In this document: positions 19,941 through 31,821 of the stretch, piece by piece
How positions within the stretch are numbered: position 1 is the first letter of the stretch
Layout of the letters: each line of letters opens with the position of its first letter
DNA from: Parnassius smintheus behrii
Lineage: Eukaryota; Arthropoda; Insecta; Lepidoptera; Papilionidae
Reading direction: 5' to 3'
Assembly: GCA_036936625.1 (NCBI GenBank)
Contig: JAUPFT010000026.1
Location: 42,493,513 to 42,557,512 of the forward strand
DNA length: 64,000 nucleotides
Notes under the pieces: generated by a model
What the model was told of the DNA's origin: nothing
Seen by the model: only the letters and a program-made list of their open reading frames with translations
Database searches by the model: none
Made by a program: the position numbers and the translations under genes

Positions 19941-22900
19941 GAAAGAAAGAAAGAAAGAAAGAAACATTTATTTGCACAGAATACAGGTGGTACCAGATTT
20001 AACAGTGGTGCATAGTTCAAGCTATATTCTGCCTTTAATAGGCATGCAAATATTTATAATTACATAAAACAATTAAAATACTATTATGTTACTTACAAAA
20101 ATGTCAAGTTATGTTATTATTTATCATAAATTATATACAAAATATTATTATTATTATATATTATTATTATTATATTATATTTTTTATTATATTACATTTT
20201 ATTTAAAATTACAAATAATCATATACATTAGTTTTATGTTGCATGAACTCTTGTATCGTATAAAAACACTTATCCACTAGCCATTTTTTTAACTTACAAC
20301 TTACTTTTAAAATATTTTATTGGAAGTTCCCGTAGTCTCCTAGGCAGTTTATTAAAAACTGATATGCACATATGATATACATTCAGTTTATTTAAGGCTG
20401 TTCTACAAAATGGAATCATTATTTTAGTTGGATCTCTTGGTTTGTATTTACTAAAATGATCCCCCTTGAATTTAAAAAAATCCTTATACTTCCTTACAAA
20501 GACTGATACCTCAAGAACATACATGCAGGTTAATGTCAGTAAATTAAGTTTTTTAAATAAAGGTTTACAGGAGTCAAGTGGACTTGCTCCACAAATAGCT
20601 CTTAAACATTTCTTTTGTGCAATGAATGCTTGACCAACATCAGTAGAATTCCCCCATATTATTAACCCATATCTAAGGATTGATTCTACATAGCCTTTAT
20701 ACGCTATACCTGCAGTCTTTTCATCTGATACGGTCCGAAGCTTTCTAAGGGCATAGGAAAATCTATTTAGTTTGAGACAAGCATCATTTACATGTTGTTT
20801 CCAATTACAAAATCTGTCCAAAGTTATACCCAGAAATTTTATGCTGTCAGCTTCTTCTATACTATCATTTTCTATTTTTATGTTAATATTATTATCAGGG
20901 CGTTTACTTTTATTCGTACAAAATTTTATGAATTTTGTTTTTAACAAATTTACATTTAATTTGTTTGCTTTTAGCCATCTTAATACAGATTGTACCTCTT
21001 TACTTATTTTAATTCCGTGAGATGTATCTTGATCCTTATATGGCACTATTATAGATATGTCGTCTGCGAATAGATCACTTTGACAGTTTATTGAATCTGG
21101 TAGGTCATTAATGTACAGTAAAAATAATAAGGGGCCTAGTACGCTCCCTTGTGGAACTCCATGTTTATTGACACTGGATGGAGATCTGTGCACACTGCAT
21201 TCATGTCTGTCATTTAAAGTAGTGATTTCAACATATTGTTTACGATTGATTAGAAAACTTTTTATCCAGTCTAAAGCTACACCTCTAATGCCATATTTTT
21301 CACATTTGGTGAGCAAAATCCCATGATCTACAAAATCAAAAGCTTTACTCATATCAAAGAATATGGCTACCACCGAAATTTTCTCATCAATGTATCCAGT
21401 TATATTTTTTACAAGAGAGAATGCTGCTAAAGAAGTTGATTTATTGTGTTGAAAACCATTCTGTTCTTTTTTAATAATATTATGTTTATTAAGGAATTTA
21501 ATTAACCTGTTGTAAAAAACCCTTTCAAAAATTTTTGATATAATAGGTACAAGCGTAATAGGACGATAGTTATTAGGTTCTTTTCTATCACCTTTCTTGT
21601 ACAATGGTTTAATAATAGAGTGTTTTAATTTATCTGGAAATATTCCTTGAATCAAGGAATTTGTGATTATATGGTTAAGAATGGGGGCAATGACACGAGC
21701 ACTTGCTTTAATTATTTCTGTAGATATAGAGTCACACCCCACAGCTTTGGTATTATTTAATGATTTAATTATATTTATGATTTCAAGCTCTGAAGTAGGT
21801 ATCAAGAATATTGATTTATCATTAACATTTATTGATATTTTTTGATATTGTTCGTTTGGCGCATGTAAATTATTTCCATTACTAATATTAATAAAAAAGT
21901 CATTAAAAAACGTTGCTATTTGGGTAGGATTATGAATAATATTTCCGTCGTTTTGTATTGATTTCACACTGTTAATCGAGTTGATATTATTATTTTTATC
22001 TTTTATTATGTTCCAAGTGGCTTTTCCTTTATTTTTTGCCCGCTTAAGATGTTTTCTGTTAATATTTTTTTTGACCATATTATGCATTTCTTTAATATTT
22101 TTCCATAAATATTATATTTTTCCAATGTATCTTGTTTCTTAAATTTATAATATGAAAACCTTAACTGTCTTTTAATGGCACTGGCTTTTCTCAGGCCTTT
22201 AGTGATCCATGCAGGAGATCGACTGTTTGTATTTATTTTAGATTTATGGTAGGGAAAACATAATTCATAATACAATGTAAGTTCTTGATGAAAAATACTA
22301 AATGATTTATTTACGTCTGATTCCGCGTAGACTTCATGCCATGATAATTGTGATATATAATATAGAAATTTTTCTATATTTTCATCACTAAAATCTCTTT
22401 TCTTGACGTACCAATATTGTGACATTTTTTCACACTTTCCTGGAAATTCTAACACTTGCGCGGTATCGTGATCAGATAGATAGAGCCGGTGTACTGTACC
22501 ATATGCCTCTTCGTGATTACTTGCTATGAGATCTATACAGCTATTTTGTCGTGTTGGCTCATTTATATGTAAAGTTAAATTAAAATTTGAGAGGATATTT
22601 TTTAAGGTAATTGTACTTTTATTATTTAACAGTATATTAATGTTTAAATCACCTGTTAATATGAGTTTTTTATTTATAATTTTGAATCTTAATTTATGTA
22701 ACAGTATTTCCAATTTATTAAAAAATGAATTAATGTTAGATGTAGGTGTTCTGTATAAACATATTACCACTGTATTTAAACTGGGGATTTCTATACCGCA
22801 ACATTCAAATATATTATCACATGAGCATTCTTTACATATTTCTATTGGCTTGCAATCAATTCCGCAATATGTTAGAATGCACGTACCACCACGCTTTTGT

Positions 22901-23229
22901 GTTTTCCTAGAATAGTAACTGCCCATGGTATATCCCTTAAAAGTAATATGTGACTCATCCCCTCTTTTTATAAAAGTTTCACTAAAGCATAAAATTTGTA
23001 TTGGATAGTTATTTTTGGAAAGTTCAATTACCTGCTATGTTTTGATGGAGTAATCTTATTTTTTTTTTTTATCTGCTTTTAATTTTAATTCCCGTGGCTT
23101 ACTCATAAAAATTCTTATTGTTAAATATTTTAGATGAAGTAGTTGAATTACGTTTAATGATAGGAAAATAATATGGGATGGTCCCTTTTACTCTGCACAT
23201 ACCCGAAGGGGAACTTTTTGGTAAGCTAT
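19941..23229 (-). mobile_element. LINE-B: 5'-truncated Jockey-type retrotransposon
   Basis: Non-LTR element on the minus strand, from about 23229 to a (TTTC)n 3' tail at 19964-19941. It contains only the C-terminal scrap of an ORF1 (about 23228-23090) and a nearly full ORF2. It lies immediately downstream of LINE-C in the same orientation. The 3' UTR (19965-20293) has an ATT-rich tract. Confidence 0.8.
20294..23060 (-). pseudogene. LINE-B ORF2: endonuclease plus reverse transcriptase, frameshifted
   Basis: The endonuclease region (about 23060-22090) begins with LLHQNIAG and contains ICLYRTPTSN, LTGDLNINIL and YLSDHDTAQVL. The reverse transcriptase (22087-20294) has PNNYRPITLVPIISKIFERV, FFDMSKAFDFVDH, HGVPQGSVLGPLLFLLYIND and the active-site LFADDISIIV, followed by a thumb-like C-terminal part. 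Two single-base frameshifts are visible: near 23030 (after HQNIAG) and near 22065, in an eight-base T run where the endonuclease and RT frames overlap. Without these it would be one frame of about 900 codons. Confidence 0.83.
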
Positions 23230-23440
23230 GTTTAATTTATTTATTTATTTATTTATTTATTAGAAAACCAACAGCTTTAAACTATTAAAATTTACAACAG
23301 ATCGGATTATCTTAACATAAGCCTTATTACAGGTTTCCCTATATTATCTAAACACAATTTAAAAGAATGAGCGACGATTCCTTATCGGTATAAAGAATTA
23401 TCAGCGGTACTACTATAAACATTGTATATACAACAACATA

Positions 23441-23441
<1 letters not shown>

Positions 23442-23509
<68 letters not shown>

Positions 23510-23548
23510 TGTGTGTGTGTGTATGTGTGTGTGTGTGTGTGTGTCTGT
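23442..23548. repeat. (GT)n microsatellite
   Basis: Long GT run with three single interruptions (GGGT, GTAT, GTCT), inside the 3' UTR of LINE-C. Confidence 0.96.
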
Positions 23549-23580
23549 GCTCATATATTTGATCTGAGTTAATACCTTAA

Positions 23581-26063
23581 TCATGAATAACTATTGAAGA
23601 GATTTTTGCATACTTCAGTTTTATAGTTTTCTCTCTTTTTCGTAAAAATATCAATATTGTCAAAAAAATTATTATAGGTGCAACACATCCGGTTTATTGG
23701 TGAGTTTTTGGTATATTTCGTATGAGAGTGAGAGATGAAAAATAATTTAGTGTGTCTAGTACGATATTTGGGTGTGGAGAAATTGACAAGTCCAAGTAAA
23801 TGCGAATTATCTAGGCGGCCGTGAATGAGATCATATAATGTCATTTGATCAAGCAATTTTCTTCTGTCTGCTAACGAAAGGAATTTATAGAATATACACC
23901 TTTCTTTGTATGTTTGATGTTGTTCTTTAATTTTGTAGTCCATAAACTTCAAAAATTTTTTTTGCAATACTTCTATTTTGTTAATATACGTATAGTATTG
24001 TGGACACCATATGTTGCTACCATACTCTAATATACTGCGAACGTAGGCATAATATAATACTTTAATACAGGGTAAGTTATTGAAAGGTTGGCATGTACGT
24101 ATTAAGAAGCCTAAGTTTCTATATGCTTTATTTGTGATGTAGTCAATATGATTACTAAATGTAAGCTTGGAATCCAATAAGATACCAAGATCTCGGATTA
24201 CCTCTGTTTTTTGAATTTGAAAATTGAGCCGTTCAATTTTTATGCATATTCAACCGGTTTAGTTTTGCGTGTAAATGTGCAAGTTTGGCATTTCTTGACA
24301 TTAACTGTGATTCGATTATATTTGTAATAATGGTCCAACCTGTTTAAATCTTCTTGAAGCTTATGGCAATCATTTAAATTGTTAATTTTAATAAATATTT
24401 TTTTGTCATCTGCATACAGCAAGAATGAGGAGTGCTTAAAGCATGTATATATATCATATAGATAGGTGTTATACAGGAGGGGCCCTAAGTGAGACCCTTG
24501 TGGCACACCAGATGTAATTTTTATAAAATTTGATCTGTGTCCTCCTACAACTACTGCTTGGGAACGATTTTTTAGGTAAGACTCAATCCATCGCAAAAGG
24601 TCCCCGTGTATTCCTAGTATTTTTAACTTACGAAGCAAGATGACGTGATCCACGCAGTCGAAGGCTTTTTCGAAATCCGTGTAGATCACGTCAACCTGCC
24701 CCCCGCCATCCATATGATTGATAGTCTCTGTGATAAAATGTGTTAGGTTACTAATAGTTGATCTGCCTTTGAGGAAACCATGCTGAGATTCTGGTAAACC
24801 TCGACTTAAGGTCGGGTAAATGTAATTAAATACTAATTTTTCGAATATTTTCGCGAATATATTAAGTATAGATATAGGTCTATAATTTTCAACTTTAATA
24901 CGGGTTCCTTTTTTAAATATGGGTACTACATGAGCTTCTTTCCAGATGTATGGGAAATAACCTTCCTGAAGAGATCTATTGAATAAAATGTGAAGAGGCT
25001 CAGACAATGAATTAGCACATTTAAATATTAATATAGGTGGGATTTTGTCACTACCCGGTCGCTTTTTTACATCTACTTTCTGTAGCGCTTTAAAAACATC
25101 TGCCTTGGAAACGCGAAAGCAATGTAAATGTCGGTCGTTGCTACTAGAAGGTATAGGTAATGTAACATCAGGATATGAAAGAGCAGGCGGGATAAAAACA
25201 CTTTTAAAAAATGAACTGAAGACTTCTACAATTGCTGGGCCTTCGCTATGCGTTGTATTTTTATACGACATTTTATTTGGATAAGAATAAGTATTACCAC
25301 GTTTTGATTTGATAAAAGTCCAGAAACATTTAGGGTTATTCAGTATGGCTTGTTGAGTAGTATCCAAATAATTATTATAACATTGTTTATTATAAACTGA
25401 CGCACGCTTACGTAATAAAGAGAACATATTGTAATCCGCTAAGTTATGAAACTTTTTCCAATTTCTGTGAGCCTTAGCTTTTTCTTTTAAGATATTAATC
25501 AGTGTTTTATTATACCACGGGGGCCTTTTCGTGTTGTGAGGTAGGGATATTACACTTGGTACATATTTGTCTATGCAATAATTGAGTTGTTTGTAAAAGA
25601 AATCTACAGCTTCTTCAACATGTCCAGTGTATAAATGAGTGGCCCAGTCGATTTCACATAAATATGTATTTATTTTTACAAAATCAGCTGAATAAAACTT
25701 ATTTTTCTTAATAAAAGAGCATTTTAGAGGAGGGATAGCCACATTTAAGTCAAATTCGAAGGGGGGATGAAATATATCTATCTTAGTTAAGGGTTTGTCA
25801 CATAATATTATTTCTATGTCTATATTAGAGAAAATTAAATCTAATGTGTTATTGCAACTGTTTTTTATATTGGAGTATTGTCGGAAACCATGGTTGGCTA
25901 GTTCGTTTATTAATTGCTCCCCTATAGTTAGTAGCTCGGTAGAACCCTGTCTTAGTATTGTAGGTCTACTCTCATTCCAGTGTATATTAGATAAATTAAA
26001 ATCACCTGCAATTACATAAAAGTCGCGCGAGATAATTAATAATAGAAAGATAATAGGGTTTTA
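23581..26063 (-). pseudogene. LINE-C ORF2: partial endonuclease plus reverse transcriptase
   Basis: The frame opens at about 26063 with RDFYVIAGDFNLSNIHW, the middle of an endonuclease domain, and runs without a stop to 24240. The RT core has KRPGSDKIPP, VENYRPISILNIFAKIFEKL, YTDFEKAFDCVDH, SGVPQGSHLGPLLYNTYLYD and the active-site LLYADDKKIF. A frameshift in an A5 run near 24236 separates it from the thumb/C-terminal part 24177-23581 (VIRDLGILLDSKLTFSNHID, RSILEYGSNIWCP). The first third of the endonuclease is absent. Confidence 0.82.
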
Positions 26064-27178
26064 CTTTATTTGTACCTGAAGGAATATATTTAGTATTATA
26101 GTCTTTGGTATCTATGGTTAGATTGATTAACCTGCATATATGACCCTGTAAGTAGTGGTAGTTATAATAATGTTCATTTAAATGAGATATATCCAAGAAA
26201 TGGCAATTATGGTAAGTTTGACATGTAAATTTTAGATGTGTATTTAATTTTTTTTTCATTTAGGTATTTATTTCTATTAACACTAAGTATTATTACATTA
26301 CATTTGGTCAACAATTCTAAACTATTCTTTAAGTGAAAATGGATTTGGTTTGGGTCTGCATCATTTTCACCAATACATAATATTACCCAATCTTTTTCTG
26401 ATATGTCCAAATTACGGCATGGTTTCAATGACTCATTACATTTAGCAAACGGTTTTATAAAGGAATATATTTTGTATTTTTCGTATTCATTTGTATCCCT
26501 CGAAATTGTTAGTTTTTTACAAAGACCCAAGCACTGCTGTTCTCCAATAATGAATATTCTTCGGTTGGTTTGTACATTAATATTTACCAAGTTTTTAGTG
26601 CCATCCTGTGGTTGATTGTGGCTGAAGTTATACATTGACATTTCTTGTATGTCAACGCCACATCCTGATGCATTTTGAGTTTCTGGAACCACTTCAGACG
26701 CTGATATATTATTTCGTTGTTGTATGCGTATGTTACTGGTGTCGCCATCTGTTGGTGTTATGTCATCATCTGGTTTTAGTCTAAGATCTCCAATACTCAT
26801 GCTCAAATTGTTTTCTTGTAGATTTTTTTGTATTTTTTTCGTTATTAGCGAATAAGTGATTTTTTGAACTTGTGGCGAACCCTTACAGATTTGTTTTAAC
26901 TGCAGAATTTTCCTTTCCTGCTCATTAATTTGCTGTTTAAGATTGCTGTTTTCCGAGTTTAAATTATCTATTTCATCATGCGCTATTTGTAGTTGCTCCT
27001 GTAATTGTAATATTTGCTCTTTGTAGCACTCACAATCCTCGTTATATAACTGTGCAGTGGATAAATCTGGTAAGCTTCTAGCCAGATAATCCGAGTTGGT
27101 CGATATAAATGACATGTTTAGTGATTCATTTAATTTTTTGGTCTTTTGAGAACGAAAGGTAACATTCTGGTTCTCCAT
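26003..27178 (-). pseudogene. LINE-C ORF1: coiled coil plus SGNH-esterase-like domain
   Basis: The 323-residue frame 27178-26207 starts with a basic N-terminus, has a long coiled coil at about residues 48-95 (ILQLQEQLQIAHDEIDNLN), and a C-terminal domain with IFIIGEQQCLGL and LCIGENDADP. The spacing fits an SGNH/GDSL-esterase fold known in ORF1 proteins of some insect LINEs. The usual GDS nucleophile block reads GEQ, so the catalytic Ser is probably absent. A frameshift in a T9 run near 26250 moves the remainder (CQTYHNCHFLDISHLNEHYY) into the frame of 26259-26002, after which the sequence passes into ORF2. Confidence 0.7.
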
Positions 27179-27814
27179 TTCAGTCTTTACAAGTCTTTAT
27201 TATCTTTCTGTATAGTAATGTTATTCAATGCCCTCTTTCGGCTAATTTAAGTACTATATTAGTATTACAATATCGATCAACTGTACTAGTTTAGCAATTC
27301 GTCGATAGATGTCGTACAATATTTTTCCTATAAGAATGAGTTGAGCGGTTTTTGAATTTTGTAACGATTTATATTTTCCACACACTTTTCAAAAGATTTT
27401 TTTATGTTTTTACGCACTGGAAAATTATTTTTTTCGCTATAAACTGTTGTCCGTAGGGATTTACATAGCTTTTAAGCACTTTTAGAGTTAAACACCCTTT
27501 AATAATTCTTATCTCGATTTGATGTTCAAGGCACTTTATCACCTATTGTTTATTGTTCTTTTAGCTGTTATTATTATATTATTTTTGTTTGGATTACACT
27601 TTCACTTATAATTTACATTTCAGTTTAACTAATTAAACTAAATATATGGCTGATAATTTACTTTAACTATTTTTATTTAGATAAAATTTATAGATGGCTT
27701 TAATTAACTTGTTCACTCACGCCGCCTACCCTCCAGATCCAGATGTTGTGGAATTTCATCACGCAATCATCGCGGAAATTTGACATAATGCTGTGTGAAC
27801 GTATGTGAGATAAC

Positions 27815-28140
27815 TATAGAACCCGGTATGGCCATGCTGCCGTTATATTATGGTTCTAACACAAATGTGTCAGCCCGACCTTGGAAGGACCACGCTGTTA
27901 CATATTGTGTAAGAGCGTGGTTCCAGCGTACAATTATAGCTCAATGCAATTGTGCTTCGTAATACGAGTGTATCGAAGAGCCTTTTTACTGGAAGCAAGG
28001 CATTTCAACTCAGTCCTCAGGAGTGACAACGCTATTGCAGTTAAATTCTTAGTGTAATCGAGAATTAACGTAAATGTCTATGAGCCATAGTATCCACTTA
28101 CCATCAAGTGGGCTTTGTGCTCGCTTTTCACTCTTATTCT
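27815..28140 (+). repeat. Dispersed repeat family A with a small internal inversion
   Basis: Complete family A copy. At 27885-27925 the block GGACCACGCTGTTACA is followed by its near reverse complement TGTAAGAGCGTGGTTCC, which no other copy here shows. The 3' end is followed by a TA run at 28159-28211. Confidence 0.75.
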
Positions 28141-28158
28141 ATATACTTTACAGATATT

Positions 28159-28211
<53 letters not shown>
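28159..28211. repeat. (TA)n microsatellite
   Basis: TA run between a family A 3' end and an RTE 5' UTR fragment. Confidence 0.95.
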
Positions 28212-28214
<3 letters not shown>

Positions 28215-28372
28215 CAGTTTTTGACAGCGCTATGTGTTAGAGAATCTATCATCCCTTATCGTGTCTTAAGAGACGATAGAGAGAAATAAACCTGGAGATA
28301 GGCAGCAGCATCTTCTAACCGCTGGAAAATAAAAAACTGTTGCGCAACCGCTTGTCAAGCATGGCAATTATA
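28212..28372 (+). mobile_element. RTE 5' UTR fragment
   Basis: Decayed match to 29440-29510 joined to 31750-31810 of the RTE element: CATCCCTTATCGTGTCTTAA, GGCAGCAGCATCTTCTAACC, AAAAACTGTTGCGCAACCGC, AAGCATGGCAATTATAGGAA. The 3' part is lost. Confidence 0.6.
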
Positions 28373-28387
28373 GGAAATAATCATCAC

Positions 28388-28915
28388 CACGGCTTTTAGT
28401 CTCAATGGAGACTGCGAAGGACAAGATTACAGTGCCAAAGTGTATGGGCAAGCACAGGTTCTCTCTCTATTCCCTTACTCTCAGTGGACCTAGAAAAAAG
28501 GGCGGACGCCGTCTCTTAAATCAATTACTGACGCACCCATAGTAAGTCAGTTCGGTAACAAAACAAGCCGGCACGCACACATGCACACCATAGTAAGTCT
28601 ACCGCCCGCCATTACGCTCCAATCCGCGCTCACGTAGTTACTCGCACATAGTTAAACGGCCGCCATTGCGGTGCGTCAATTGTTTCTTAGCGAGACTCTG
28701 TCCGCCTTTTTTCTAGGTCCATATTACTCTCACAGTCCGATGAGAGAGATTAGATGCAGGGCTTACAGCTTTATACGGGTTAGTCCGAGGCACGGGGGTG
28801 AAACACCGTCAACTTTCTGACCCTTGGCGAGAATTTCTTGACATAAAACCCCATTAACTAATTTTGGCTAGACCCGGGATTTGAATCTCGGACTTCATGA
28901 TCAGTAATCGCGTAA
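28388..28915 (-). mobile_element. tRNA-derived SINE (family S1) split by a MITE
   Basis: S1 sequence occupies 28388-28484 (GTCTCAATGGAGACTGCGAA, CAAGTGTATGGGCAAGCACA in context) and 28722-28915 (AGGGCTTACAGCTTTATACG, AATTTCTTGACATAAAACCC, GACCCGGGATTTGAATCTCG). The gap is the insertion at 28485-28721. The tRNA head is at the right end. Confidence 0.7.
28485..28721. mobile_element. MITE-like element with terminal inverted repeats
   Basis: 237 bp. The left end TGGACCTAGAAAAAAGGGCG and the right end GCCTTTTTTCTAGGTCCA are inverted repeats of about 20 bp, continuing imperfectly (GGACGCCGTCTC versus GAGACTCTGTCC). It interrupts an S1 SINE. Candidate target duplication TTACTCTCAG / TTACTCTCACAG is offset by 2-3 nt from the right end, so the superfamily is not assigned. 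No coding capacity. Confidence 0.7.
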
Positions 28916-29390
28916 TGATATATAATGAATGAATAATTGAAAAGAGACCGTGTTTGGCGGTGTAATCCATTACAGCATTTCATCCTGTGAGTATCGCAAG
29001 AGAGAACTACAGAAAATATCACAATTAAGTTATGGCCTCTCAAAGGTAGCGATATAGCCTTCTGGTTAACACCGGACGTCAAATACAGATGATTCAACAA
29101 AACTTCACACAACATCAAAAATATCCGATCTATCGACAGTCTGCCTGCAGAGTAAACGTGATGATTGAATTGGAGAAGACAACAGAAGAGACCCTCATCT
29201 AGCAGTGGAATTTTACGCTTGACGAAACTGTAGAAAATTATAGCAAGTAAAATCTAAATTTTTCTTCTTTCTTTAGAACGGGGAGGTAGGAAGAAAATAA
29301 AATAAATAATAAACCGCCATTTTGTTTAGTTGTTATTACGAAGAGTCCATCTCTAGTCAAATTTGTCTATTTTATTATTTCAATACTGTT
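28916..29390. other. Unassigned intron sequence
   Basis: Contains CCTCATCTAGCAGTGGAATT near 29190-29210, which is reminiscent of RTE-type 3' ends, but nothing else is recognisable. No gene. Confidence 0.45.
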
Positions 29391-29521
29391 TAGCAAACGC
29401 AGTGCTTTTGCCGTGTAGTGGCGGTTGAGAATATCCACTACCCCATATCTTCCCGTGGGTGTCGTAAGAGGCGACAGAGGGAGGCAGGCAGGAGATGGGC
29501 AGCAGCATCTTCCTGATAACA

Positions 29522-31734
29522 TCATCGTCATTCTCTAAACCATTTCCCATTATCTGGGGTCGGTGCAGTAAACCTTCTTGTTCCATTCCTCTCTATCAGC
29601 CGTCATTTCCATACTTACTCCTTTCATTCTCATATCACTCTTCACACAATCGATCCATCTTTTATTCGGCCTTCCTCTGCCCGTGTGTCCCTCCACATTC
29701 ATACTCAACACTCGTATTGTGACATGACTTTCATTCCTCCGCATCACATGCCCAAACCATGCCAATCTGCTTCCTCTCACCTTTTCTACCACTGGCGCTA
29801 CTTTCAGGCTTCCTCTTATATACTCATTCCTTATCTTATCCATCCTTGTCACACCACACATCAATCGTAACATTCTCATTTCATTCGCATGCAGTCTATT
29901 TTCATCCTTCTTCTTGACGGCCCAGCATTCACTTCCATACATGACGACAGGTCGGATGATCGATTTGTAAATTTTCCCCTTCAGCCTTATTGGCATTCGG
30001 GGATCGCACGTTGTGGCTGTGACCTGTCGCCATTTCATCCACCCTGCGTTAATCCTATGCTGCACAGCTCTATCTATTCCGCCGTCGCCTTGAATGAGGG
30101 AACCGAGGTACTTGAAATCTGAGCAGGTAGGCAGTATAGCGCCATCCAACGACATGGGTACAGGACTGGAAAGACCGCCGAAATCACAGCACAGATATTC
30201 GGTTTTGGATCTGCTGATCATCAAGCCAACACTTTCCAGCCTCTGTTGCCACCCCGTCAGTCTGCTCTGTACCTCGATGCCTTCTTCCCCGACAAGCACG
30301 ATGTCATCGGCAAAGAGCATGCACCAGGGTGCCTCATCCTGCAGGTCCGACGTCAAAGCGTCCATAATCAGTAGGAAGAGGTAAGGGCTCAATGCCGACC
30401 CTTGGTGCAGCCCTACCGCCACATCGATACTGCCCGTAGTTCCCGCGGCAGATCGTACACATGTACGGGATGCTCTGTACATAGCACGGACTAACCTCAC
30501 ATACTTCCCAGGCATACCTTTCATCTTTAACGCCCACCACAAAACCTCACGGGGAACCCGATCGTACGCCTTTTCAAGGTCGACAAAAACCATGTGCAGA
30601 TTTTTATGCACGCGCTTGTACTTTTCGCACAATTGGCGTAATGCGAAAATGGCATCTGTCGTACCTCGACCGGGCATGAATCCGAACTGGTTTTGTGTTA
30701 TCTCACACTCTTCTCTCATTCTTCTCTCTATTATTCTTTCCCAGACTTTCATAGTATGTGACATGAGTTTTATTCCCCGGTAACTGCTGCAGTTTTGAAC
30801 GTCTCCTTTGTTTTTAAAAATGGGGACCAGAATACTACTGCACCATTCCTCAGGTATTTGTTCTTCCTGCAACAATTTACCGAAAAATAAACTCAACCAC
30901 TTCCATCCATCCGCACTCAGCAACTTCCACACTTCTACTGGTATTCCATCTGGGCCGACTGCCTTCCCATTCTTCATATTCCTAACAGCCATTTTTACTT
31001 CTTCCACACTAATTTCTCTCACTAAGCCCATATTCACTGGTGGGTTTTCAAGCATACCATTCCATTCATTCTCCTCATTCATCAATTTCTCAAAATACTC
31101 CTTCCATCGCTTCTTTATACTTTCATCGTCAGTCAAAATCCTTCCAGAATCATCTTTTATACATTTTACATGTGAAACATCTCTTCCATTCCTTTCTCTC
31201 GCTCTTGCAATTTGAAAAAGTCGTTTTTGACCTTCGGGGCTTTCAAGGGACCGATATAATTTATCTTGCGCCTCTGCCCTACAAATAGCAACTTCCTTCT
31301 TCGCTCTCTTCTTACATTCTTTATACGCCTCTCTCTTACTTTCTTTTATGGATTCATTCTGGTCTTCTACGCTCTGCCATTCTTTAAAGGCATTTTTCTT
31401 TTCTCTCAAAACTTCTCTAATACTTTCACTCCACCACCACCCATCCTTATCTATCATACGCTTCCCTTTTGTTTCTCCTAACACCTTCCTTGCCACACTT
31501 CGGATACAATCAGCCATTTCCTTCCAGCACTCATTCACACTCATTCCTTCCATATCACCCATCTCTATCATCTTGTTTACAACTAGCTCTCTAAATTCAC
31601 TTGCATACTCCTCCTTATGCAACAAATGCCACTTTATTTTGGGTGGGGGACGATCCTTATGTTTGTTGAGGCGAACAGTTAAGCAGATGTCAGCCAGCAG
31701 AATTCGGTGCTGGGATACTAAGTCTTCACCTGGA
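29522..31734 (-). mobile_element. Nested 5'-truncated RTE-type LINE (RTE-D)
   Basis: Minus-strand element inserted into the 5' UTR of RTE-E. A 15-bp target-site duplication, ATCTTCCTGATAACA, is exact at 29507-29521 and 31735-31749. The 3' end shows a short GATGAT-type tail (ATCATCGTCATT on the plus strand). The 5' end is truncated inside the endonuclease domain. Confidence 0.92.
29550..31734 (-). CDS. RTE-D polyprotein, N-terminally truncated (reverse transcriptase)
   Basis: Uninterrupted frame of about 728 codons within the element. It begins at PGEDLVSQHRILLAD, the last part of an RTE endonuclease domain, then has a charged linker. The RT follows, with GKAVGPDGIPVEVWK, NCSSYRGIKLMSHTMKVWER, QFGFMPGRGTTDAI, VFVDLEKAYDRVPREV, LHQGSALSPYLFLLIMD and the active-site MLFADDIVLVGE (about 30310). 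It ends with an RTE-type tail including LAWFGHVMRR and GRPNKRWIDCVK. The open frame continues upstream to 31802, but those 22 codons are the antisense of the RTE-E 5' UTR, so the ATG-like start there is a chimera and not part of the element. The endonuclease is missing, so it is not autonomous. Confidence 0.85.
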
Positions 31735-31821
31735 ATCTTCCTGATAACAACTGTGACGTAATAAAAAACTGCGGTTGCCAACCCGCTCGCCAAGCGTGGC
31801 AACTATGGCAAATACCCCCCA

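Larger units (their letters stand above)
23230..27190 (-). mobile_element. LINE-C: Jockey-type retrotransposon with an internal deletion
   Basis: Minus-strand element with ORF1 (27178 to about 26060) and ORF2 (about 26063-23581), a 3' UTR holding a (GT)n run, and a terminal (TAAA)n tail at 23232-23262. The ORF1 C-terminus is fused directly to the middle of the endonuclease domain near 26050-26060, so the endonuclease N-terminus is missing. Three homopolymer-associated frameshifts or breaks make it inactive. About 600 bp upstream (27191-27814) holds no recognised feature. Confidence 0.8.

Noticed and set aside
29889..31761. Several plus-strand frames across RTE-D (for example 30808-31215, 31348-31761)
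   Set aside because: They are antisense shadows of the RT frame on the minus strand.
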